In this document: positions 43,421 through 52,087 of the stretch, piece after piece
How the letters are laid out: each line of letters opens with the position of its first letter
Position numbering within the stretch: position 1 is the stretch's first letter
NCBI RefSeq assembly: GCF_000755165.1
Contig: NC_025882.1
Location: forward strand, 2,351,504-2,415,503
Direction of reading: 5' to 3'
Source of the DNA: Leishmania panamensis
Taxonomy: Eukaryota; Euglenozoa; Kinetoplastea; Trypanosomatida; Trypanosomatidae
DNA: 64,000 nt
Notes under the pieces: generated by a model
Seen by the model: the letters and a program-made list of their open reading frames with translations, nothing else
What the model was told of the DNA's origin: nothing
Database searches by the model: none
Position numbers and translations under genes: made by a program

Positions 43421-44470
43421 TTACACCATCATCATTTCTTCACTATATTGATCCCTGAATTGGCGTAATTCACGTTTTATTATTGTGAAAGACTGCTCGC
43501 GGAACACTTTCTCTTTGTGCGAGAAAAGTACACGCTCCTTAGCTAAAGATTCCCGCTGTTCGACAAGCGTGGTCTCGATAACTCGCATGGCCGCTTGTTG
43601 CGCAAGGTAATCGATTGGCATCCTGCTTTTATGGCGTTGAACGAACGTGACATGACACTGGTTCTGATACGAGTTTTTAATGTCCTGCTCGCTTTTAACC
43701 TCTGAATTCAACGTTTTGGATACAGTTGTCCATTACCTGCAAGTGTTATGAGCCAGCATAAATGTTATTCTGTGATTCCTCAGATGCATGCACATGCCCT
43801 TCAACAACAAAAAGACTCATTTGCTCAAGTGCAGACACCACCTGTGCTGCAAGTCGCTCTCGTCAATCCGTCATTTTTAAACACAAACGTACATGGAGCC
43901 AATGTGCAGAAGCACGTCGTCAGGTCACCACTGCGAAGTACGCTCGTGTCGCAAAGAAGATGGAAATTCCTTGATCACGTGCCTTCGTCTCGTTGGAAAG
44001 TGAACGTTAATATATAGATTTCTCAAGAATGCTTTCGTTCCGACATGGCCTGTCCGACGAGCTCCTCTTCGCTCAGAATAATGAGGATAAGTGCCACTAC
44101 CCCTATCTACTACTATGACCTGTGCAAATGCATACTATGTTCTAATATCTCAACATGCGCGAGTTGATGTTGTGCCCGTTATGGATATGGACAATCAAGC
44201 GCTTACAATTGTTCGACTCGAAATACCACATGACTTCAAGGACAAAATGGGGTAAAAAGAACTTCGATATGTGTTAAAACATTTCATTGGAGTTACGGAG
44301 AACAATTCCACGCGCTCCGCATTATCATATCCTTTTTCGATAATAACTTCCCTCATTCTCTCGTGTGGTGGGCACTCGAAGAAAAACAAAGTTGGAATGC
44401 CTGGAAAAGATGAAATGAAGAAGCTGTTAAAGCTTCATGAATATCTGAGGCTTCCTAAAAGAAAGATCGC
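43421..44470 (-). pseudogene. Broken coding-like region, unknown gene(s)
   Basis: Several protein-like minus-strand segments occur without a single continuous ATG-started frame. They are 43711-43421 (96 residues, opening only at a TTG, with LAQQAAMRVIETTLVEQRES), a frame at about 43850-43750 with LAAQVVSALEQMSLFVVEGH, one at about 44020-43930 with QGISIFFATRAYFAVV interrupted by stops, and 44460-44195 with PTLFFFECPPHERMREVIIE. The residue mix looks like real protein, but stops and frame changes separate the pieces. The simplest reading is one or two decayed genes. An alternative is that 43421-43711 is a small live gene starting at an internal ATG. Confidence 0.4.
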
Positions 44471-44765
44471 TTCGCTTTGATCCAGCACGAAGGACCGAGT
44501 TAATTTGTGCCCTGTTACTTTTCAAATTCGCAGGTTTTCTTGACTCGCACGCCAATGCCTCCGTCACTCAAGCAATAAAAAAAAAAAGATAGATAGTGTA
44601 ATTAATTTATTGGTATCATCTTTGCGCCCTATGTTACGGTCAGTTTCTCGAAGACACAGTTATGAGCAGCGCCCTTACACAACTACAAGAAGAAAAACGA
44701 ACAATTACAGTTGCAAAACAGGATTTATGAAACGGACTCACAGAAAAAGAGAGCTGAACATTCTA
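44471..44765. other. 3' spacer of the deadenylase gene
   Basis: This short AT-richer spacer has an A run at 44577-44588 and no frame worth noting. It should hold the 3' UTR of the gene to its right. Confidence 0.45.
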
Positions 44766-46298
44766 TTAGAGCTTTTGTAAAGTGATACAATCTAGCAACA
44801 GACGGTTAAAATTTGTGCTGTCAGACAATTCCTTGTCCCGGAGCGACTGTAGGCGACTATTTAAATCGTTGACTCCCACACGCTGCTTCATCCGAACACA
44901 GAAAGTTGTACACCTTTTGCTGCGGTCACTTGCAGCAACACTGCTGACTTGATAGGAAAGCTTTCTTATATCGACTTTTTCATTTGCTGCTGCTTGAGCT
45001 GTCATATCTTCGCTTGCAAAAAAGAGTGCCTCGATCTCTTCAGTGTAGCAGGGAACAGTACACTTCAGAATGAATGTGTTGTTGTTGGCAACTTGGTCAT
45101 CTTCGTCAATGCAGAAAAGGTAAGCACTTCCAAAAGCAGAAATGACATTTTTCACTTCAGAGAAAGCATCAGGGTAAAGTTTATGCAGCAGCAAGAATGT
45201 AATTCCAGTCATGTACGCATCGTATGCTGCTTCATGTGCCTTGCTTTGCTGCTTTCCTGCATAGTCATTGTAGTTGTAGAATCCAGGAGGCAATCGGTAC
45301 TGTAGTGTAAATTCATCGGTCGAGAGACCGGCTCGCCGGCGACACTCTTGATACAAAGACTCCAAGTGCGTGACCTGGAATGCATTGTCACCCATCAACT
45401 TGGTGGCCATGGTTTTCGTATCATAGATAGTAGGCAGCGTATGCTGCAGAAGCTTCTTGAATTCGAGGTAATCCACTGGAAGGGGCGTTTCGTGCATGTG
45501 TATCATGAACATTATATCTTGCATGAAATTGTGACCCACAATCGGCTTCCTGCTCTTGAGAAGAATTTTCCAAAACTGCCGAAAGCCGAGCTGACGTGCA
45601 CGGTCACGCTCACATCGCAAGCGCCTTTTTTCCTTTTCGCTGATCCACTCGGCTTTGCTCAGCTTCGTTAGAGTGAACTTTATTTTCTGCGCAAGATATG
45701 GTTTTCCATCGTAGTTGATAACGATACGAGAATCGTAGCGGTGGCTTAGAAAGGCCTGGAGACGCTGTGCAAGATTTAACGAGCAGGACAGCTCTTTGAC
45801 TAACGGCGCACTGGCGGTCGGGATCCACTCGTCAATTGCTTTGACGAGATCATTGCTGATTTCCTGCTCGACTTCGTCGGTGAAGAGAGTCGTTATTTGC
45901 TTCTCGTAGTCGAGTTCTTCTTGTGCGTTGCAGAAGGGTAGCCCGGCGGTGAGCCACATCTGAAAATTCATGCGGTTTGCTGCCAGAAAGGAAACCGCCG
46001 GGAGGGCGAGCCGCAGGTCCCCACTGTCGTTGAGCAGGTAAAAGTTGTATGGACGAACCTCGTACACGTTATTCTCAGTTTTCCTGAAGAGGGCGATGCC
46101 AATTTGAAAGGCGTTGTATGTTTCTACAGCGATGCGCTTTGCGTGGTACACTGCCTCTGGTGGGGCACCGAACTGTGTGGGAATGCCAGGTACATCGACG
46201 CCCGTCATCTCCTGATCAATTGCGAAGAACTCACACTTCTCCACTTCACGTGCAAAGTCAGGGAGTGCCACAAGTTGGTTGAACCTTGTAATATCCAT
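44766..46298 (-). CDS. PARN: PARN/CAF1-family poly(A)-specific 3' exoribonuclease
   Basis: A 510-residue DEDD-superfamily nuclease predicted to shorten mRNA poly(A) tails. The first acidic motif FFAIDQEMTG gives Asp28 and Glu30, the same numbering as remembered for human PARN. The second acidic motif is GHNFMQDIMFM. The third block HEAAYDAYMTGITFLL carries the last Asp and the nearby His. All four acidic residues are therefore present, so the enzyme should be active. The long insert between the first and second motifs is the usual site of an R3H-type domain in PARN. An open frame reaches 46388, but it encodes low-complexity leader; I chose the ATG at 46298, which starts MDITRFNQLV as in other PARN proteins. 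Trypanosomatids have several PARN genes and the paralog number cannot be assigned. Confidence 0.92.
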   Translation of the reverse strand: MDITRFNQLVALPDFAREVEKCEFFAIDQEMTGVDVPGIPTQFGAPPEAVYHAKRIAVETYNAFQIGIALFRKTENNVYEVRPYNFYLLNDSGDLRLALPAVSFLAANRMNFQMWLTAGLPFCNAQEELDYEKQITTLFTDEVEQEISNDLVKAIDEWIPTASAPLVKELSCSLNLAQRLQAFLSHRYDSRIVINYDGKPYLAQKIKFTLTKLSKAEWISEKEKRRLRCERDRARQLGFRQFWKILLKSRKPIVGHNFMQDIMFMIHMHETPLPVDYLEFKKLLQHTLPTIYDTKTMATKLMGDNAFQVTHLESLYQECRRRAGLSTDEFTLQYRLPPGFYNYNDYAGKQQSKAHEAAYDAYMTGITFLLLHKLYPDAFSEVKNVISAFGSAYLFCIDEDDQVANNNTFILKCTVPCYTEEIEALFFASEDMTAQAAANEKVDIRKLSYQVSSVAASDRSKRCTTFCVRMKQRVGVNDLNSRLQSLRDKELSDSTNFNRLLLDCITLQKL

Positions 46299-46850
46299 TG
46301 CTTTGAAAAGAGGGATGATGAGGTAAGTCACCGATAATGTATGTTGTTGCGATGGAAGGGTGGGATGTGTTTTTTTTGGTGAACACAAGCGGTGGGCCTG
46401 GGGATGTGGTTTGGATGCTGGCCGTGAAGACGTTGGAAAGAGGGCGGGGTTATGTGGGATGAAGGCTGTTGTCGTTGAGGCGCCAGGCGTGGGTGTGCGG
46501 GAAGCGGCCGGCGTGCTTTGGGGTGGCGGGGGGGGGCGCGGGCGCGGGTGCGGGTTTCTGCTCCCCCTCCACGGCGATGAGGAGCCAGTTGGAAAAGCGT
46601 GTGGTGTGGGCGTTCAAGAAACGTTACGCCGCGCCAAGGCTGAAAAACAGAACGTCAAGTTCCAGGGAAAAAAGTGCATGCTTTTAGAAAGCCTTAAAAT
46701 TTGCGAGAATTGTTAGCAGCGCTGCTTAGTAAAAGTCGAAGCAGCGGTTCTGTAAGTGGTGAAGGGTTGCATGCGGTTCCACACTTGTTATTTCTATATT
46801 TGGTTTTCAATGTTTGTTAAGTGACCTTTCACACTTCCAGTGGAAGTATC
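46299..46850. other. Spacer with a G-rich block
   Basis: No gene is supported. The + strand is G-rich, especially at 46518-46556, where G runs of 2-8 bases alternate with C and T. The transcribed strand is correspondingly C-rich and could serve in splicing of the deadenylase mRNA. tRNA-Cys begins right after it. Confidence 0.45.
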
Positions 46851-46922
46851 GGATTCATAGCTCAGTGGTAGAGCATTCGGCTGCAGTCCGAATGGTCCCC
46901 GGTTCAAACCCGGGTGGGTCCT
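46851..46922 (+). tRNA. tRNA-Cys (anticodon GCA)
   Basis: A 72-base cloverleaf folds completely. The acceptor GGATTCA pairs with TGGGTCC with G-U pairs; the D arm is GCTC/GAGC; the anticodon stem TTCGG/CCGAA encloses loop CTGCAGT with anticodon GCA. The T arm is CCCGG/CCGGG around TTCAAAC. The discriminator is T, as usual for cysteine. The 3' CCA is not encoded. A T run at 46925-46929 is the pol III terminator. It is on the + strand, opposite to the protein genes. Confidence 0.97.
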
Positions 46923-46924
46923 CA

Positions 46925-46929
46925 TTTTT
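46925..46929 (+). terminator. Pol III T-run terminator of tRNA-Cys
   Basis: Five T bases start two bases after the tRNA-Cys end. Confidence 0.8.
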
Positions 46930-46959
46930 CCCCCGGCGGGGGGGGGAACCTCGTCTTTT

Positions 46960-49550
46960 ACGGGCTTTTTGGGGGTGCGGCTTTCTGGTGTGTTCGGGCC
47001 TCCGGTGCCTCGTGTTTTCCCTGTGTGGCGGGGTTGTGTTGGTGGGTCCGGGGGGTTGTTCTGGTATCGCGCAGGCGCCCCGAAGCACCCACCCGGCGGC
47101 CAAGAAGGCCCCTCCTCCCAATGCAGCCAGGGCGGGGGACCGGCGTCGCGCGGGAGGCGGCAATGGAGCATTTAAAAGGAGAGGTGATTGATGCAGCTCT
47201 TCGTTGACCATGTGGGTGCAAGTGGGGTGGTGAAGCATCGAAAACAACCTGGACGCGTTGTCCGCGTGGAGGTGGAGTGATACCCTTTTCAGAAACACGC
47301 CGCACAGCCCCGACAGTCCCGTGGCGATGGCGCGCGCCTCTGCCGCGTCGGTGCAGGTGGGGCGTTGTGGCCACCAACTGCTAAGGATCATGTTTGCCTT
47401 CAAAGTTGGGTCGATGCACACCTCACACCAACCGTCTGGAGGCGCGTCGGTACAGATATCGAAAAGGGCTCCGATTCCTGCGTGGCGTGAGACTTCCGCG
47501 GGGAATACCCCGTGGTGATCCCCACCAAATTCGTAGCTGCTGCAACGCGCTTGGCGAGGGTGCCATCTCATTCAAAAATGCCACCTGACCCAGATTCAAG
47601 CGGGCCAACATCCGCCGCGCTTCTGCCAACGGCCAACAAGAAAACTCGATTGGAATTGCAAGGACGCCTTCTGCAAGCCAAAGTCGCACGAAAAGATGCC
47701 CCACGTCGTCGATCGCCAACCGTTCGAGCGGGAACGTCAGCGCTAGGTGCTCGTTTGCCTTGGCGCTGAGGGCGAAGGCGGTGTGTTCGGTGGTCAAACC
47801 GCACCCCTGCAAAGTTGTACGAGCCTGGCGGTGTTGTCTCAGTGTTCTTCAAGGAGGCCTTGGCGCGTCGCGCGCGCCACTGAAAGGCGGCGAGAAAAGC
47901 TCCAGCCGCCTCACGCTGGCCGCTCCACCCCAATTTGTCAATCCAAGCAGTCGCCTCCACAGCCGGTTCCACCCATGCATCCGCGCAAAAATTGCGATGG
48001 CCTCCAAGAGTGGAAGCGAGGATATCCATGATCTCAGGACCCAGTCGCAAACCCATCGGTAGGGTGCGCACCTGCCAAGCGTGGCCGTACAAGTTAGCGG
48101 AACGGGGGCGGTTGCGATAACGATGGGCCAGGTGTGAGTGTGGAGAAGAAGAGGCCATATCACGCGCTGCACTCCACAGTGCAAGGGCAACGTCCCATGA
48201 AGTGTCCGGAGGGAGCCGCGTGGGCCCCATGGCCTTTCGCTGCCACCTAGTCATTCAGAGCGAGCGGTCAGAGAATGAAGCGCAGCTGATCACATGTCTG
48301 TTCCCCTTCGACAACTCAGAAAACCGAGCAGAGGTTCGCGTGGGAGACATCGCTCGCAGGTTCCACGCCATCGCAGCGGAGTAGCTTTTCTGCCCAGACT
48401 CCATCAATTACTTCGTGCCGTGCATCTTTTCCGATGCGGCGGAATGGGGCGGCCGGACTCCAGTATGTTCTCCGGAGCCTTGAACACCGCCCACGTTTTG
48501 TGCTGTTATAGCAGTGCTGCCAGGCTCTCAGTCCCGATGAGGCACGCTACTCTGTGGACGTCCTGCAGGTAGCAGGGCTCACAAGGTTAAATTCACGGTG
48601 CTTGTTGCGTGTCACGCCAGCACCCCGACAAGGTACAACAGGGGAGACCTGCTCCCACCTGCGCCGCGACGTGCGTATCTCTGAAGCGCGGCGGAGGGAT
48701 GACCCGCTCACTTGAAGAGATTCGGCAGCTGACTGGCGCGTCTCACCTTGATTGTCAGCGCACCAGCGAGGTTGTTTACAAATAGCGCTGCCGCCAGACC
48801 CGTCATAAGGGGAGATCGCGCTTCGATGTGCGGTGGTGATAACGACTCCAAAGCGACTCGCACTGCTTCGAAGTCCAGCGCATCCCCAGACCCTGGCGCA
48901 CCGAGTCGGCGAGGGGTGTGCCTTGACTTCCTGTGCTGTCTTCTGCGCGGCCACTGGCGGTGTCTCGTGCTGCAACTTCAGCGTTGCCAAGAGGAGGTCG
49001 TCGTGATTCCCGGCGTCCGATACGACCCCTCGCGCGTTGGAGGCGGTTTCGGTGACTGCCACCTGCGCCTGAGCCAGCGCCCCCGCCAGCCCTGATATAC
49101 TGCCATTCAGGGCGGCTGTGGCATCGGCTGCCTCCTGGTGCTGGTTGCCAAGGTCGGAAACCAGGGAATTGAGACCGGCGGACATCTGCTGCCGCTGTGT
49201 CATGTCCTTAACGCATAGGCGCAAGAGCGGTGTCTCTGTCGGCAAGGCCTGGTTCCGCGGCTAAACGAGAACAGTGTCCATGAGGCGGGTGAGCAAGTGC
49301 GTCACACGGGCGTAACCGGACATGGGTAGCACGTCCAGGGGCAGGCCTCGGGCGAGCGCATCTCCGAAATGATAATCGCAGAGGGGGCGATGCGGCCAGC
49401 GGGGGGCTCCTCCTTGGTGACGCCCATCACTCCAAACCGCTGGTCACTCTCATTCGTGGCGAAAACTCTCGTCCTGGCTCGGGCGTACTATACCCTACTT
49501 GATTGCCAGTGGGGCCGGCGCACCTTTGGCGCCGTTGGTGAAGCCCCATG
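46960..49550 (-). mobile_element. Degenerate VIPER/TATE (DIRS-like) retroelement with RT and RNase H
   Basis: On the minus strand a legible but broken retroelement is laid out. At 49245-48547 and slightly upstream there is an Ala/Gln-rich, probably coiled-coil, Gag-like segment (SGYARVTHLLTRLMDTV, then GALAQAQVAVTETASNARG). The RT follows at 48254-47820 (VRTLPMGLRLGPEIMDILAS, AWIDKLGWSGQ, NFAGVRFDHRTHR). After a frameshift near 47810 the thumb-like region continues (ALTFPLERLAIDDVGHLFVR, LARLNLGQVAFLNEMAP). After another frameshift near 47500 comes RNase H (47475-47195: ICTDAPPDGWCEVCIDP, DAAEARAIATGLSGL, LHLHADNASRLF, MVNEELH). The RT-RNase H order and the GVRFDH and TDA motifs fit tyrosine-recombinase retroelements. 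No recombinase was seen in this copy. Its 3' side lies next to tRNA-Cys. Confidence 0.78.
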
Positions 49551-49918
49551 CAGAAAAAACGCATCAAGAAAGAGGCATCGATAGTGTTTGCATATTCGCG
49601 TGCGTATGCGGATCGCGAAGGCTGTGTAAAGGCGCGCGGAGATGTGGAATTCATTTTTTGTGTGTGTCACAGAGGGAGGGCCTGTGACAGAAAAAGGCGA
49701 GAGATCCAACTGGCGGGAGATGAGGGGGAATATGGATGGAGAGAGATTCAGTATCGGCGTCACATCGCCCTTTCAGGGGGTGAGTACGCCCTATCCTGTA
49801 TGAGATTTGAAGTCAAGCAGAGAGGGACTCTGTTAGTGGTGCTTCGTTAAACTCGAGGATAGAGCATAGCACTCAAAACGCTTCCATCGGCTTTCCGTGT
49901 ATCGGGTCCCCCAAAAAG
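49246..49918. other. Spacer between retroelement relic and tRNA-Leu
   Basis: The left part to about 49550 holds the upstream end of the retroelement relic, with scraps such as GVMGVTKEEPPAGR on the minus strand. From 49.55 to 49.9 kb only short frames occur. The last bases hold the terminator of tRNA-Leu. Confidence 0.4.
49913..49917 (-). terminator. Pol III terminator of tRNA-Leu
   Basis: Five T on the minus strand follow the tRNA-Leu end by one base. Confidence 0.75.
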
Positions 49919-50000
49919 TGATGAGAGTGGGGTTTGAACCCACGCCCTCGAAAGGATTGGAACCTTAATCCAACGTCTTAGACCACTCGACCATCTCACC
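49919..50000 (-). tRNA. tRNA-Leu (anticodon AAG)
   Basis: An 82-base type II tRNA. The acceptor GGTGAGA pairs with TCTCATC, with discriminator A as expected for leucine. The anticodon stem TTGGA/TCCAA encloses TTAAGGT, giving anticodon AAG (read as IAG). A long variable arm (TCCTTTCGAGGGCG) and T loop TTCAAAC are present. A run of five A on the + strand at 49913-49917 is its pol III terminator. Confidence 0.95.
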
Positions 50001-50059
50001 TTGTATGCTCGGCTGTGGCGTTCGTCGTCCATGCGGCAAGTTTTCTTGGAAGAGCGGAG

Positions 50060-50065
50060 AAAAAA
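50060..50065 (-). terminator. Pol III terminator of initiator tRNA-Met
   Basis: Six T on the minus strand lie just after the tRNA 3' end. Confidence 0.75.
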
Positions 50066-50066
50066 C

Positions 50067-50138
50067 TAGCACCGATTGGTTTCGATCCAACGACCTATGG
50101 GTTATGAGCCCATCGCGCTTCCACTGCGCTACGGTGCT
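50067..50138 (-). tRNA. Initiator tRNA-Met (anticodon CAT)
   Basis: A 72-base cloverleaf. The acceptor AGCACCG pairs with CGGTGCT, giving an A1-U72 end pair; discriminator A. The anticodon stem ATGGG/CCCAT encloses CTCATAA with anticodon CAT and carries the three consecutive G-C pairs typical of initiators. The T loop is ATCGAAA, with A in place of T54, also typical of eukaryotic initiator tRNA. These marks separate it from elongator tRNA-Met. A run of six A on the + strand (50060-50065) forms the pol III terminator. Confidence 0.95.
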
Positions 50139-50210
50139 GCTGCTGTGGCGTGCGGAGCGTCAGCCCGCCAACGTAAGTCGTCTTGTCGAATCTGCAGCTT
50201 CGCGTAGCAC

Positions 50211-50282
50211 GGTCGTTTGGTCTAGTGGTATGATTCCTGTTTTGGGTACAGGAGGTCACGGGTTCAATTCCCGTAACGACCC
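50211..50282 (+). tRNA. tRNA-Pro (anticodon TGG)
   Basis: A 72-base cloverleaf on the + strand. The acceptor GGTCGTT pairs with AACGACC; discriminator C. The anticodon stem CCTGT/ACAGG encloses TTTGGGT with anticodon TGG. The T arm CGGG/CCCG encloses TTCAATT. A T run at 50288-50292 ends transcription. It lies divergently 72 bases from the initiator tRNA-Met. Confidence 0.96.
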
Positions 50283-50287
50283 TCTTC

Positions 50288-50292
50288 TTTTT
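50288..50292 (+). terminator. Pol III terminator of tRNA-Pro
   Basis: Five T bases start six bases after the tRNA-Pro end. Confidence 0.75.
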
Positions 50293-50559
50293 CCAAAGCG
50301 TCGGGAAAAGGGAATGGCGGTGCTGGGCCGGATGTGGTTGGCTGCGTTTGGCTTCCATTTTTCCCCGCCACCAGGGCGTGCGCGCATAAGGAAGTGCACG
50401 CGTGGCGCGCTCAAAACGGAAAAACTACAGAGGGTTCCCATCATTTTCCTCTATGTCCCTAATGGACTCGTGTCTTTGTCTTCGGTTGCTGTTATACGCT
50501 GTAGCGGCAGCTGCGACGGGTGGGGGGCTCCCGCGCTTCGCTTACACGTTGTTACAGGA
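50293..50559. other. Short spacer between tRNA-Pro and TMA16
   Basis: No gene is seen. It should contain the 3' UTR of the TMA16-like gene. Confidence 0.4.
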
Positions 50560-51360
50560 CTACTCTTTCCACGTCGGCTCTCCGCGCACTTTGGCGTCAT
50601 CCTCCGTAGGCACACCACGACGCCTCGCCATTGCAGCGCGGCGTTGCTCCGTGAGCCGCTTCTGTTGCTTTGCCTCTTCGCGCGCTTTCACGCGCAACCT
50701 GACACTCACGGCGGTGTCCTCCGTCTTCTTGACTGACACTTTGTTGCGCGGCTGCGCGGCATGAAACTTGATAACTCCCTTCGGCAGCTTCACGGGCGCC
50801 TCCTTGCGGATCTCCGCCACCGGCCGCAGGCGCTGCAACAGCTCCTCGAGTGCCTCTTTCGTCGGTGGCGTGCGGTGCTGCATCGAAAAGCCGGTCACTG
50901 GCACCACCGTCACGGTCTCCTGCGTCCCGTCCCATATCTCTGTCAATATCTCGACGTCATGGGCATCTGTCATGTTCGGCACTCGGAGTCCCTTCGCTGA
51001 ATTCAGCTCATCCTCCTCGACTTGCAGGGTTGCTTCAAGAGCCTTAATGCGGCCGACCGGTGGGTTGCGCTGCATTTGCAGCGCCGACATCTCCTCCTTG
51101 TTGCGACCCACGTATAGCTGCACGAGCTGCGCGACCGTCTCGTCCGGGACGGCAGCGGTGGTGTAGCCGAGGGTAATGCACTGCTCCCGGAACCAGAAAA
51201 ACCGCATCAACTGTAGCGTTTTCTCCGTCTTGAGCCTGGTCTTCTGCGCATCTAATCGGATTGCGCGCTTCTCCTTCTTTTCCAGCTGCCGCACCGAGCG
51301 GTCGCGGGGGTGGGGCACCGCTCGCTTCTCGCGCGCCGAGTTCAGCAACGCACGGCGCAT
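50560..51360 (-). CDS. TMA16: TMA16-like ribosome-associated protein
   Basis: A 266-residue protein of the translation-machinery-associated 16 family, which associates with pre-60S ribosomal particles in the nucleus. The N-terminus EKRAVPHPRDRSVRQLEKKE matches the family's HP-R...Q...KKE pattern. The helical block TLQLMRFFWFREQC, then VAQLVQLYVGRNKEEMSAL and the closing LRVPNMTDAHDVEILTEIWDG follow in the family's order (about residues 10-145). The C-terminal 120 residues are a basic, poorly structured extension (VRLRVKAREEAKQQKRLTEQ) beyond the roughly 200-residue human protein. It starts at the ATG at 51360. Its location next to a tRNA cluster has no obvious functional meaning. Confidence 0.85.
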   Translation of the reverse strand: MRRALLNSAREKRAVPHPRDRSVRQLEKKEKRAIRLDAQKTRLKTEKTLQLMRFFWFREQCITLGYTTAAVPDETVAQLVQLYVGRNKEEMSALQMQRNPPVGRIKALEATLQVEEDELNSAKGLRVPNMTDAHDVEILTEIWDGTQETVTVVPVTGFSMQHRTPPTKEALEELLQRLRPVAEIRKEAPVKLPKGVIKFHAAQPRNKVSVKKTEDTAVSVRLRVKAREEAKQQKRLTEQRRAAMARRRGVPTEDDAKVRGEPTWKE

Positions 51361-52087
51361 GGTGATCTAGCGGACGCAAAAACGTCCAAGAGACTAAAGA
51401 ACGCGGAAAAAGGTGTTGAGGGAAAAGGAGAGGAACACGTCAATTCCACATCCCTGACGTTACCGGTGCGACTGGGCTACTGCAGTGGGTACCGCGCGAG
51501 TGGCTGAAAGGAACGCAAAGAAGATGAAACAAAAAGAAAAAAAACGCAGAAAAAGAGAGATGCAGCGTAGATGCGTGAGACATCCATTTCACGTGAGTCA
51601 ACCGCTTTAGCGGACCTGTCCACTTGGCACTGTGTTTGACATTGAGGAAAAGGGCAGGAGCGCTGCTCTTACCCACGGTGATGCGCGTGTACACCACGAA
51701 AACAACATACACACACACGCACACATACAAAGAGAGATTGTTGGAGAGACTCATATCATGGTCGACGCAGTGCCTTGCATATCTTCCTATTTTGCACCTA
51801 GGCGTGCGGAGCGCACAGATGTTGTTGCGCTCTCCATTCTCTTCTTTTGCCGTTTGCATGCGCGGCGTGGCAAAGAGGAGTTGCAACGATTGCGATATGC
51901 AGACGCGGTGAGGACTCGACATATGGACCCCCCTTTGGGGAGGGGGGGGGGGAAGAAACCAAAAAGTTGATAGGAAGTGCCAGCACGACAAACCGCGGCA
52001 GAAGGCTAAGCCGCTCTTAGAGGCTTAAAAAACTATTCGATCAAAGAGCTCCTCTTTCCCCATCCCTTTTTTCTGTTTTCAGAGTCT
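51361..52087. other. Spacer upstream of TMA16
   Basis: No gene is supported. The + strand at 51400-51570 is purine-rich and contains the likely pyrimidine tract for TMA16 trans-splicing. A CA run lies at 51710-51725 and a G run at 51937-51954. The right part is the 3' UTR of the FG/TBC gene. Confidence 0.5.

Noticed and set aside
50005..50736. Plus-strand frame of 243 residues
   Set aside because: It runs through initiator tRNA-Met and tRNA-Pro and into TMA16; no protein motif.
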